64,000 bases of DNA from Bubalus kerabau (taxonomy: Eukaryota; Chordata; Mammalia; Artiodactyla; Bovidae). The notes beneath the pieces are model-generated. The model searched no databases. It worked only from the letters and a program-made list of their open reading frames with translations, and was not told the DNA's origin. The translations under genes were made by a program, and so were the position numbers. Shown in pieces: positions 1 to 10,185 of this stretch. The stretch is from assembly GCF_029407905.1 (NCBI RefSeq), contig NC_073628.1, positions 21,357,501-21,421,500 on the forward strand, in the 5' to 3' direction. Each line of letters begins with the position of its first letter. The stretch's first letter is position 1.

Positions 1-263
1 TTTGTATTTTGTCTACACATGAACCTAATTTCCTAATAAATAAAGCGACTAGAGGATGAGATTCAGAAAACAAAGTGGGTCTGCACGCTGCAGCAGTGAC
101 TTGGAGAAGATGCTTAAGGACCAATTAAGAAGGATGACTTTGAAGAGGAGGAAAAAATGACAGCTTACTTCCTACCGATAAGTGTGAGCTGTATATGGAA
201 CTCAGAAAATACTAGTTAGAAATTCTTTATTCCCCTGAATTGGAAAATACTAGTTATACATCT
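1..263. other. Unique AT-rich DNA
   Basis: No repeat family or coding signal is recognised. A 14-bp direct repeat (gaaaatactagtta) occurs at 205-218 and 243-256, just before the first SINE. Confidence 0.5.
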
Positions 264-390
264 GGGCTTCCCAGGTTGCACTAGTGGATAAGAACCCACC
301 TGCCAATGCAGGTGATGTAAGAGACGTGGGTTTGATCCCTGGGCCCAGGAGATCCCCTGGAGGAGGGCATGGCAATTCACTCCAGTGTTC

Positions 391-392
<2 letters not shown>

Positions 393-436
<44 letters not shown>

Positions 437-771
437 TTTATTTATGTATTTATCTATTGGCTGTGCCAGGTTTTAGTTGCTGCAAGGGTTTTTCTCCATT
501 ATGATGAGCGGGGGCTACTTTCTCGTCGCAGTGTGCAGTCTTCTCATTTCAGTAGCTTCTCTTGTTGCTGAGCACAGTCTTTAGGGTGCACGGGCTTCAG
601 CAGTTGAGGTTCCCGGGTTCTAGAGCACAGGCTGCAGAGCACAGGCTCCATAATTGTGGTGCACGGGCTTAGTTGCTCCAAGGCATGTGGGATCTTCCTG
701 GACCAGGGATCGAACTCACATCGCCTGCATTGGCAGGCGGATTCTTTACCACTGAGCCACCAGGGAAGCCC
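393..771 (-). mobile_element. CHR-type tRNA SINE nested in Bov-tA
   Basis: Read on the minus strand it starts with the tRNA-like head (the plus strand ends in ccaccagggaagccc) and runs through the long body of 'gcaactaagcccgtgcacc'-like phrases to an A/T tail at 393-431. The flanks are cactccagtgttctt (378-392) and cactccagtattctt (772-786), a 15-bp target-site duplication with one mismatch. That fixes both boundaries. Confidence 0.88.
397..431. repeat. (TA)n microsatellite in a SINE tail
   Basis: About 17 TA units sit at the tail of the antisense CHR SINE. They probably grew from its A-rich tail. Length is likely to vary between animals. Confidence 0.95.
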
Positions 772-847
772 CACTCCAGTATTCTTGTCTGGAGAATTCC
801 ATGGACAGAAGAGGCTGGTGGACAGACACGACTGAGACAACATGCAT

Positions 848-1587
848 CCAAGCACAGTTTTCTGTCCATTAAACACACACTCATGTATATATGAACAATA
901 TAAATTATATCAATTTTTTGCATTGCTTCTATGTAAGAGGCATTGCCTCTATGTAAGAGGAGAACCACATATATGTCTAAATATTTCAAAGCTTTGAAAC
1001 AAATAATAAAGTATGTAAAAATCTGCTCTATTCTCCTAACTAAACCTACTCTGTAATGACCTGAAGGATTAGCTTTGAATTTAAAATCGTGGGACTCCTA
1101 AGAGTTCTACTTTGCATCCTGGCAGCAAAGAGAAAATTGGTACCTAGCCTGTACCACACCTTCCCACTCTGGCTCTGACCAACAACACAAAGAGCCTCAT
1201 AGACAGAGCCTGCACACCCAAGCATCATTCCTACCCATGACCCACAGCCTCCCCTGGTCCTCCAAAGGCCTAGGGATATGGATATCAGAGGTGCAGCACA
1301 TCCTAGGAAGAACAGACCAGAAGAAAGGGACTTTCAGATGCAGGGAATGAGCTAAGAGCCATAGAAGTGGGGAATCTGGGGATCCTGAGTAGCCAGAAAA
1401 TGATCTAGAAAAGAGATAAATGCTCAGAGTATACAGAATCCTTTGCCTTCGTGAACTTCTTGCTCCACGAGGACAGGTACAACTCTACCTCCTCAAAAAG
1501 TGGTCCATGAGTTAGCCTCATCCGCATCATGAGGGAGATTCAGGTTGCATTTTCAGGATATGCCCAGATGAACTGAATGCACAGTGA
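848..1587. other. Unique DNA with a 20-bp tandem duplication
   Basis: No repeat or gene is recognised. At 921-960 a 20-bp unit (cattgcttctatgtaagagg) is duplicated in tandem with one difference. Confidence 0.5.
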
Positions 1588-1810
1588 TGCTTCCCTGGTA
1601 GCACTAGGGGTAAAGAACTCCCCTGCCAGTGCAGGTTAGATGTAAGAGATGTGGGTTTGATCCCTATGTCAGGAAGATCCCCTGGAGGAGGGCACAGCAA
1701 CCCACCCCAGTATTCTTGCCCAGAGAATCCCATGGACAGAGGAGCCTGGCAGGCTGCAGTCCATAGTATTACAAAGAGTTGGACACAACTCAAGCAACTT
1801 AGCACACACA
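1588..1810 (+). mobile_element. Bov-tA SINE
   Basis: The tRNA head (gcttccctggtagcactagg) is followed by the body (gatcccctggaggagggca) and the 3' end (gagttggacacaactcaagc). It ends in a short AC-rich tail. Divergence is moderate. Confidence 0.9.
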
Positions 1811-1811
1811 C

Positions 1812-3139
1812 TCTGAAGTGTGGAGCCTGAAAGTGTCCTCTGCTACCTGGGTCTAAGGTTAGTAGTGGCTAGAAGCAGTGTATAGCCTTCTGTCCATCTC
1901 TTCCCACCTCAAAGATATTCCTGGAATACAGAATCAATGACTTGGGATTCGTCATTTACTGCTGACCACGCCCTGATATTGGTTGGTGTCCAACAGTAAA
2001 TCTGATTTCACCTGAGAGTCATTCAGCCACAAATGAGGCTACCCAGTTATTTCAAGGCCATTTTCCTGGCCCATGAATACATGTGGAAGAACCTCAGAGA
2101 TTATCACAAGAAACACAACTTCGATACCAAAGAATGTGCCTCCCTTTGTGACCCCAATGCAAAGTAGGTCAAGAAACTCAAAGATAATCAAGGCATTTTA
2201 AATTGGATTCAGCTCCCAGATACCCCATAATGGTTTGCAAATGCAGGCTTATCTCTTCCCCAGTTTAATTCCTTTTGGTTGGTGCAGGTAGAGGGGGGCT
2301 GACTTTATTCCCAAATATCCTTGAGTCATGGCCCCTGGACTCCAGTTACTAAAAACACTACAGCATTGATCAAAGCTATGATTCTGAGCTAAAGGGTGTC
2401 TATTATTGGAGGACCTTGCTGCTAGGCAACATTAAGAGTGCTAGAGGGACTTTAGAAGGATATTAAGAGGTCCTAAGATATGAAACAGTTCCCTTGACTG
2501 TCGTGACTTCAATACACAGATCCCTGAATGAGGAAAGGTAGAGAGTAGTGCAGACACCCTGTAAGAAAATGAAGACACTGACTTAGAAGATTCTGTATTT
2601 TAGATAGGTGCCTTCCAATCTGTGGACAATTTGATGCTGAGGTTGGGGGAAGGATCAAAAGGAATTGACCTCAGGTCTTAGACAATTATATCTCTGCCAC
2701 AGGTACCTCTTTCAATTGAGGTAAGACAAAAAGGCTGTTTTTGACATCTCTGTGTTCTTATCTTTTATAAGAATTTCTTTTATAAGAAGTTTATTTATAC
2801 ATGTTCCCCAAAGCACAGAAGTTGTCATCTGCATTTTTTCCAATTCATAACCAAATAGAGACATTGGAAGGTTGAGTTTTTGTTTTGATATTTAGAGTGG
2901 GAAAGCATGTTCCAGAAAGTCCATCTTTAGAGAAATGACTAATTATTTGATTAGCGTCATTACTAATAGAACAGGTTGACATAACTCAAAGTGAAAAGTA
3001 AAGAATGATCAAGATCATTTTTAATTCAGCCCAAATGTGCACTTGAACATCTGCCTTAAAATCCCAATCCCTTACATCAGAGATTCTCAAGGAATGAACC
3101 CCATAGCCAATAGCTGAGACCCACCCCCCATATGGGTGT
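1812..3139. other. Unique DNA
   Basis: About 1.3 kb with no recognised repeat. A 44-codon ATG frame at 2033-2167 has a protein-like composition, but no supporting signal was seen and it is not called as a gene. Confidence 0.45.
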
Positions 3140-3342
3140 GTATGTTACTTGCTCTGTCATGTCCGACTCTTTGCAACCCCATGGACTGTAGCCCACCAGG
3201 CTCCTCTGTCCATGTAATTCTCCAGGCAAGAATACTGGAGTGGGTTGCCATTCCCTTCTCCAGGAGGTCTTCCTGACCCAAGGGTTGAACCTGGGCCTCC
3301 CATATTGCAGGCAGATTCTTTACCATCTGAGCCACAGGGGAC
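3140..3342 (-). mobile_element. Bov-tA SINE
   Basis: Antisense copy. The plus strand opens with ctctgtcatgtccgactctt and closes with the head complement (ttaccatctgagccacaggg). No clear target-site duplication. Confidence 0.88.
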
Positions 3343-5506
3343 CCCCCCAGACCCCCTGCACTGGACACTTTTAGTTTTCTAGACTGAGCTCTCATGTACC
3401 TCTAAGAAAACTTTTATCCAAGAATATTGGCAGGCCATTTTCAAACAGAAGCATGTCCTCAAAGACCTGTGTCACCAAAGTACCCTCCCAAAACCCAGCT
3501 GGGGTTTGGACATCCCTAGCTCAAAACTCCTGTATTCCAGGCTTCCCAGCATCATTTGTACAGATACAATTATTTCAACCACCATTAAAAAGGAGAAAGG
3601 AATTAAATTAGCTTGCCATCTTTTTACCTGTTTCTGAAGAACATGTCACCTGTCACTCGGAATGAGAAGTGCTTCTCTCTCTCTCTCAGGATGTGGTATA
3701 ATGAGGTCTCTCTCTCTGAGCTTTGAATGCAGAAATGTATTTATGGCACAAAGGGAGATTTATGTATTTTCTAAAAATCCTGGCAGCCAATAATAGCCTT
3801 GACTGACTCTCTAGGGCTCCAAATGCAACTAAATTGTATTTGGGTATAAATCTAGATGCATTGTAATCTTAGGCTTGTTTTCCTCCATTAAAGGCCAGAT
3901 GGGGCAAAGGGTTTGGAGGGAGAAAGTAATAAAATTATTTATAAAATACATAAAAATAAAATACTAAGCCAGAAAAGGCCATTTTGGTATAATCTGTGCA
4001 AAATCCTCAAAGATATCATGCATAAGTACCATCTTGGTGACTATGCTAATGAATTCTAGGATAACAAGGATTCTGTACAATCACAGCTTGATGGGTAACA
4101 TTTTATTTTCCTTAATGTTGTAGAAAGTTGTAAGGAAAATATATTCAGCAAAGGATTTGTCCCAGGGTGAGAGATTCCAAAACTGTTGAACATCTGCCAT
4201 CTGATATTTCGTCCCTCCTTGACAATTTCCTCATTCAAGAAAGTACTAACAAGACAATGAAAGTTGGGAATGGAAGGACCATACTTTAGGGCCCAGCCTG
4301 TGATAGATGGGAGCGACCCTAGGTGTCAAGAAAACCAGGATGGAGGTAGGTGGTAAACAGTTTTAGAATCACTCTGTCTCTGAGGTGTGGCATGTATTCC
4401 AACAGTTAACTATTATAAGTGCCCAACAAGAACTTAAAAGAGTTAACACAAGGCAATCTATGAAACTGTGCTAAATAAGGAGCACAGTCACTTTAGGAAT
4501 TCAGAGAAGGGAGGATTGGCCTGCATCCTGGATCCTACCAGAAGCTCAGGCCTGATCACTCTTGGAAAGAATCTGTTCTTAAAACAAAGCATTCTTCTGC
4601 ACTGTTGAATCTTGACAAGTTGTGTCCATCACCCATCAGCTGGAAACAGCTGTAGACTCGTGGTCACAGCAGAGGCCCAAATCTGTGGATGCTGGGTGAC
4701 AGACACAGAAGGGGCACCATAGCTGTTCTGACAGAGGGCGACCTCTGTCAGTATTCTCATGGGTCAGCACCATCATCAATTCCTATCCTATTGGATAGGA
4801 GAATTCATTTTGGCCATGGCCATTTGGGAACTCGGAAATTTTTTTTAAGTATCTGTCCTATGGAGCAGAACCAAAAGGAGCACAAATGCCCTAAAGACAT
4901 TTTTTCCAACTAAATTACTTGCATTTATTTTTCACCATGGGGGTCAGAATCGAAAAGCTAACAGGCTCCAGAGGGACAGAGCACGCTAATTCCACTCATG
5001 GTAAAGGGCCTTTAAAATGCCACTCATGCCCGAAGCATTGATGAGTTTACGAGTTGCCCTGCTGGCGGGATGTGGCACAGACTCCCACTGGAACCCATTA
5101 GACGCCTAGAGATAGACGGGCTCTGCAAGGCCACACACGCAGCCACACCATCCCAAAGTTCTGAAAAAATTACTAAGCAATTACACAGATTTCCCAGCTC
5201 TAACAACAAGGCTAATGGCAGCCCGTTTGCAGTTGAGTACAGTCGATCATTTGGCATGAAGACAGCTAAACTGTTCAGCATCAGGCCCAAAGCTCTACAC
5301 ACACTGAATATGTGTACATTCAATAGCAATTCATAGAGAATTGTGGGGCAGGGCTGTGTTATGTGGTGCACACACTGGATACCACCCTCACCCATGTGGA
5401 GGCAGATCACATTCAACACCCCAAATTTTTGGAGATGCTCTTCTAACCAGCTTAATAGATATTGAGATGTCAAAATACCAGGTTTGGGTGCTCATAAGAA
5501 AGCATT
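3343..5506. other. Unique DNA, 2.1 kb
   Basis: Two TC-rich tracts lie at 3673-3690 and 3706-3718. The rest is AT-rich unique DNA without recognised repeats. The part at 5024-5473 stays free of stop codons in one minus-strand frame for 149 codons and is partly open on plus as well (see findings). Confidence 0.45.
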
Positions 5507-5720
5507 GGGATTCCCTGATGGCTCAGGGGTAAAGAATCCACATTCCAATACAGGAGACACAGGAGACGTGGTTTCTATCCCTGGGACAGGAAGGTCCCCT
5601 GGAGGAGGAAATGGCAACCCACCCTACTATTCTTGCCTGGAAAACCCCATGGACAGAGAAGCCTGGTGGGCTACAGTCCATGGGGTCACAAAGAGTCAGA
5701 CATGACTAAGTGGCTGAGCA
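5507..5720 (+). mobile_element. Bov-tA SINE
   Basis: Head ggattccctgatggctcagg, body with atggcaacccacc, tail caaagagtcagacatgacta. A short possible target duplication (agcat) lies at 5501-5505 and near 5717. Confidence 0.9.
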
Positions 5721-6194
5721 TGCCCGCATTAGGAAATGTAGATGTTTAGAGTTGAAAGCAAGCCTAATTGGCCTACTTCTTATTCTACAGAGAAGGAAAC
5801 TGAGACTTCCAAATTTATGCATGAACATGTGCCCATGCACACGTACACACACGAGGGTGGCCAACTGTCACAGTTTTCCCAGAACTGTCCTGGTTTCTGC
5901 ACTGAAAATCCCTGAAAAACTCTCAGATCCGGGCAAATCAGGATACTTGGTCACCTCAAAACACTCACCTCTCTAATGAATGCTATCTAATCTAAAAAAG
6001 CTAAAAAAGACTGAGGACTATTAAAGACTCTTCCCCAAAAGTGTCATGACAACAAAATTCTCTTTGCAGGAAACTTAACCCAATGACCCAGGTCAGGTTA
6101 CCCTTGGAGCCAAAAGTGAAAAGACTCTGTGATCAGAGCATCATAGCACTTATTATGGTTGTAATTAATGATTTGTTGCACAATCGCTTAGTAT
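5721..6194. other. Unique DNA with a possible MIR fragment
   Basis: A MIR-like antisense core (gagaaggaaactgagactt) lies near 5790-5815. Nothing else is recognised. Confidence 0.35.
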
Positions 6195-6335
6195 CTGTCA
6201 CTTGCTGCTGGAAGCCTCATGAGGGCAGCGTGGGATCATAGGCCTGTTCTCTATTTGACGCCCTATGCCTGAAACAGTGCCTGACCCATGATAGGCATTC
6301 GGTAAATATTTGTTGAAGTCAATGAACAAATTAAT
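6195..6335 (+). mobile_element. L2 LINE 3' end
   Basis: The order 'catgagggcag … cagtgcctgacccatgatagg … ggtaaatatttgttgaa' is the typical 3' end of L2. It is an old fragment, diverged throughout. Confidence 0.7.
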
Positions 6336-6559
6336 AAGAAAAATGTGTGGATACCATGATCTGGAGTTGGGAGCTCTTCAACTGAGCCACCAGGCAAAGC
6401 ATTCCTCTTGACAAACAGGAAGCATAGAGAATAGGTAGTTCTCTTCCACAGGCAAAAGTCACCCTATGCCATCCTGTAACCCTGATCTCCACCTTTGATT
6501 ATTGTGAAGATACTATGACATCTGATAGTGGTAATAATAGCTATAGTAAGAAAGTCGAA

Positions 6560-6888
6560 GGCAGGAATACAGATGGAGACATAGAGAACAAACTTGCGGA
6601 CACCCTTGGGGAAGAAGAGGGTGGGAAGAATTGAGAGAGTAGCTCTCAATATACATATACATTACCATATGTAAAACAGATAGCCATAACCTGTGGGAAG
6701 TTGCTATATAACACAAGGAGCTCAGCAGGGTGCTTTGTGACAACCTAGAAGGGTGGGATGGGGTGTGAGGCGGGAGGGAGGTTCAAGAGGGAGGGGACAT
6801 ACCTGTACTTATGGCTGATTCATGTTGTTGTGTTGCAGAAAGCAACACAGCATTGTAAAGCAACTATTCCAATTAAATTAAAAAGTCA
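6560..6888 (+). mobile_element. L1 LINE 3' end, ruminant type
   Basis: 5'-truncated. It contains the L1 3' UTR series 'agagaacaaacttgcggaca', 'gggaagttgctatataacac', 'ggctgattcatgttgttgtg' and 'cattgtaaagcaactattcc', then an A-rich end. The flanks aaagtcgaag (left) and aaagtcaag (right) look like an imperfect target duplication. Confidence 0.88.
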
Positions 6889-7060
6889 AGTGCTTTCTGC
6901 AAAAGCACTCAAGATGTATAAAACAAAGGTTTCATCCTATCTCAGGGCAGAGTCACTGTGCTTATAGCAGAGGATTTTGGGGGAAGGCATGTCATGCTCC
7001 ACTGTGCCAGCCATCAATGGCAGAGACTGGCTGGACTCATCGCAAGGAGGTTAAGTTTAT

Positions 7061-7267
7061 CACTCTCAGTCACTTCAGTTGTGTCCAACTCTTTGTGATC
7101 CATGGACTACAGCCCGCCAGGCTCCTCTGTCCATGGGATTTCCCAGGCAAGAATACTGGAGTGGGTAGCCATTTTCTTCTCCAGGGGATCTTCCTGACCC
7201 AGGGGTCGAACCCGGGTCTCCTGCATTGCAGGCAGATGATTTACTGACTGAGCTATGAGGGAAGCCC
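7061..7267 (-). mobile_element. Bov-tA SINE
   Basis: Antisense copy. It runs from cagtcacttcagttgtgtcc to the complement of the head (gactgagctatgagggaagc). The A-box/B-box-like head derives from tRNA and is not a functional tRNA gene. Confidence 0.9.
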
Positions 7268-7369
7268 ATTCTGGCACTACCCTGTGATAAAACATGCGGT
7301 GAGCAAGTCAGGCCTGCATCTGACTCGGAAGGTTGAGCTCTTCTCCAACAGGACATTTGCCATGACCAG

Positions 7370-7437
7370 TATCGCCAAAGCCTTCAAGAGTGCCTGGCAC
7401 AGAGTAGGAGCTCAAAAAGTGTCTATTGATTGAGAGT
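7370..7437 (+). mobile_element. L2 3' terminal fragment
   Basis: A short piece, 'gtgcctggcacagagtagga' followed by a degraded 'tgtctattgattgag', matches the last ~60 bp of L2. Confidence 0.5.
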
Positions 7438-7439
7438 TA

Positions 7440-8159
7440 ATGCAGGGTAAGAAAGGACAATGATTGAAAGAAGAAAACAAGTGAGTGACGACAGAGATGC
7501 TGTCTCCAGTCCCAACAGGACACAAAAGATGGAACGTGTCAAGGACACACGGGAAGCATGCTGGGGACTCAGCCGTATCTCGGGGGGTGAATTCGGAGTG
7601 ACAAGTACTGTGTTTTTTATATCAGTGACAGAAAATGACCTGACCCCACCAGCTCAGCAAGTCAGCACAGGTCTCCGAATATGAGACAAGCTTCACACTC
7701 GACTCCGCTGGCCACCCTCATCCCCTCTAGAGAAACCTCCCCATCCAGGAGCAGCCTGTCCATTTTACTTCTCTCCTCGTCTGTTTAATTTCCTCCTACA
7801 GGACCAGCGGCAGCTCGATTGTGGACTATGTAATTCAATAGATTCACAGATATGTCTTGAGTCAATTTTAATTCTATTTAGAGGACAGTCGATAGAGTCA
7901 TCTCTGGGGTTTTCAGAGATGAATTTCATATTCCATACACTGAACAATACAGACGGGAAAATGCACTGCTCTTTAAAGATACAGGACTTAGGTTTCTAAA
8001 GTGTTCCATTGTCTGTTCCATTTCTCCATTTCAATAAGGCTGCCAACTCAAGCTCAGGAGATTATTTAGAAACTGAATGGCAAGGGGGGGCCTGCATTTG
8101 TATGTACAGAAAGCTCTAGACTGACTACTTCCCTTTAGGTTTGCCAAAATGGAGCTGGT
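7440..8159. other. Unique DNA
   Basis: No repeat or exon is recognised. A homopolymeric G run lies near 8084-8090. Confidence 0.45.
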
Positions 8160-8461
8160 CATCACATTTTTCTCAGGAATCTCTCACTCTTGTGCCTTTA
8201 CCTGAACTCATGCTGTTCCCTCTTCCTGGAACGCCATTACTTGCCTTCCATGCGTTCAAGATCCAGCTCAAATCCACACCCACCATGAAGCTTTCTCTTA
8301 CCCCCTTCCCTCCCTTTCATCCCCAGACCCTCAGTGGAAGGAACCTCCCAGGAGCACTGCCTCTCTCACTTCACTTTAGCTCACATTTTTGCTATGAAAT
8401 GATTTTGTTGCTGCTGTTGTTGTTTTCTCAGCTCATCTGCAAGCTCCATGAGGGCAGTTTG
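8160..8461 (+). mobile_element. L2 LINE 3' region
   Basis: Typical L2 3' phrases appear in order: 'ctcatgctgttccctcttcc', 'ccagctcaaatcc', 'gaagctttctcttaccccc', 'gcaagctccatgagggcag'. It is cut at 8461 by a Bov-tA insertion. Confidence 0.78.
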
Positions 8462-8668
8462 AAGTGACATGAAGTCGCTCAGTCATGTCTGACTCTTTGC
8501 GACCCCACAGACTGTAGCCTACCAGGCTCCATCCATGGGATTTTCCAGGCAAGAATACTGGAATGGGTTGCCATTTCCTTCTCCAGGGGATCTTCTCGAC
8601 CCAGGGATTGAACCCAGGTCTCCCTCATTGCAGGCGGACACTTTACCATCTGAGCCACCGGGGAAGCC
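8462..8668 (-). mobile_element. Bov-tA SINE inserted in L2
   Basis: Antisense Bov-tA flanked by a short direct repeat, cagttt at 8456-8461 and 8669-8674. It interrupts the L2 end and so is younger. Confidence 0.88.
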
Positions 8669-8944
8669 CAGTTTATATATCTGATTTATTTTGGTATCTT
8701 CCTGTATCCATCTGGTTTTGTTGGTTATTAGTTTGCTATTCCAATGAAGACGATAAATATGACGAGTTTCAGTAACTTTCGACAACAAACGTTGATTTTC
8801 CTCACTTGTGACTCTGACAGTCAGCTGGGGCAACTTCTTCCAGAGTCTCAATTCAAGTTTCCCCCTCATCTCTGTCTGGGATCCAGGCTGAAGAGGGCAG
8901 CAGCTGAGTGGGTGAAGCTTTCCTTCTGGTAAATTGCTGGGGAA
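8669..8944. other. Unique DNA
   Basis: About 280 bp between two SINEs with nothing recognised. Confidence 0.5.
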
Positions 8945-8956
8945 CAAGAGATGAGG

Positions 8957-9152
8957 GTAGCTTAGAGGTTAAAGCGTCTGCCTGCAATGCGGGAGATCCA
9001 GGTTTGATCTCTGGGTTGGGAAGATCCCCTGGAGAAGGAAATGGCAACTCACTCCAGTATTCTTGCCTGGAGAATCCCATGGACGGAGGAGCCTCGTGGG
9101 CTACAGTCCACGGGGTCACAAAGAGTCGGACATAACTGAGCAACTTCACTTT
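8957..9152 (+). mobile_element. Bov-tA SINE
   Basis: The head is degraded (gtagcttagaggttaaagcg) but the B-box-like ggtttgatctctg and the Bov-A body are clear. The flanks caagagatgagg (8945-8956) and caagaggcgagg (9153-9164) form a 12-bp target duplication with two mismatches. Confidence 0.9.
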
Positions 9153-9164
9153 CAAGAGGCGAGG

Positions 9165-9429
9165 TTATGCCAACAAGCAAGTCTCTGATTATGTCCCATC
9201 TGGTCCCACACCATTGGTCAAAGCATATCACAGGACCAAACCCAAAGTCAAGAGGAAGCAGGTGGATACTCAGCACCGCAAAGTCACATGAGCACATAAT
9301 TCCGTCCCATTGACTCCAGTGCACAGCCTGCCAGGTTCTCATGATGCTTGGCTGAGTGTCTAGGAAATCCAGCAGATGCCATACCCATTCCCAGGTAGCT
9401 TGAGCAGGCTGATAGCTAACGGTGAACAG
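9165..9429. other. Unique DNA before the LTR
   Basis: Nothing is recognised in this stretch. Confidence 0.45.
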
Positions 9430-10168
9430 TGTCGGATTCGTGATCTCTGAAGAAGGAGATTGAGCTTCGGGACCTGGGACCAGGCTTGATCACTCAAGAG
9501 CTTTTGTGCAGCACAGTTTTATTAAAATGAGAAGGAACAGAGAAAGCTTCTGACATAGACATCAGAGGGGGATGGACAGTGCCCCCCTCGCTAGTGTTAC
9601 CAATGGAGTTTTATACTTTTTAGTTAATTATTACCATAAATCAAAAGAATGTCTCAAATTTGTGAAAATTTTATCAGATCCACTCCCACAATTTACATTT
9701 TAGGATAACAGGATTAGAACTTAAAAATAGAAAGATCCTACCAGACCCACTCCCTTAATATACATTTTAAGAGATCAGAATTAGTCAGATGGTTTTCAGG
9801 AAGGAGAAACTGTCCTCAAACAGGATTCATTGTTGTTATATAATCTCTGAAGTGAAGTCACTCAGTTGTGTCCAACTCTTTGCAACCCCATGGACTGTAG
9901 CCTACCAGGCCCCTCCGTCCTTGGAATTTTCCAGGCGAGAGTACTGGAGTGAGCTGCCATTTCTTTCTCTTGTACAGAGTTTAAACTGAGTTCTTTGTTG
10001 CATAATCATCATTTCTGGGTTTAAAGAAAAAAACGTTTTATGAGACTAAGACTAAGAAATGTAGAGGGAAAAAAAAATGTTTGTCCTTTCCTCCTCGTTG
10101 AGAACCCCAGACCCCTTTCTCCTCCTCAGGGACCCTGGACTTCTTATCAATCTGCCTAGGAATTGACA
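9430..10168 (-). mobile_element. Endogenous retrovirus LTR, BTLTR1-like
   Basis: The segment starts tgtcggattcgtgatctctg and ends ctaggaattgaca, giving TGTC…GACA terminal inverted repeats as LTRs have. The antisense polyadenylation-like stretch gttttattaaaatg near 9519 and the phrase gaagaaggagattgagcttc match a common ruminant class II LTR. There is no internal retroviral sequence beside it, so it is a solo LTR or half of a degraded provirus. The 6-bp flanks (gaacag, ctctca) do not match, so a target duplication is not visible. A Bov-A monomer is inserted at 9846-9970. Confidence 0.62.
9846..9970 (-). mobile_element. Bov-A monomer inside the LTR
   Basis: An antisense Bov-A body without the tRNA head, from gaagtgaagtcactcagttg to gagctgccatttctttctct. 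It interrupts the LTR and is therefore younger than it. Confidence 0.85.
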
Positions 10169-10185
10169 CTCTCAAGGCTACCCAC

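Larger units (their letters stand above)
264..842 (+). mobile_element. Bov-tA SINE split by a CHR-type SINE
   Basis: The tRNA-derived head starts at 264 (gggcttcccaggttgcacta) and runs into the Bov-A body. The body stops near 392 and resumes at 772, ending in the usual gacacgactgag tail. The 379-bp gap is an antisense CHR SINE. The element was therefore resident when the second SINE landed in it. Confidence 0.9.

Noticed and set aside
1588..1680. tRNA-like A and B boxes in Bov-tA and CHR heads across the window
   Set aside because: These are SINE promoters derived from tRNA. None has the full cloverleaf of a working tRNA gene as far as I can fold by eye.
2033..2167. 44-codon frame with protein-like composition (MRLPSYFKAIFLAHEYMWK…)
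   Set aside because: Short, with a stop just upstream of the frame, no splice signals, no poly-A and no recognisable homologue. It could be a retroposed fragment but cannot be supported.
6366..6398. Short Bov-tA head-like scrap (cttcaactgagccaccaggc)
   Set aside because: Only about 25 bp, too short to separate from chance or an ancient remnant.
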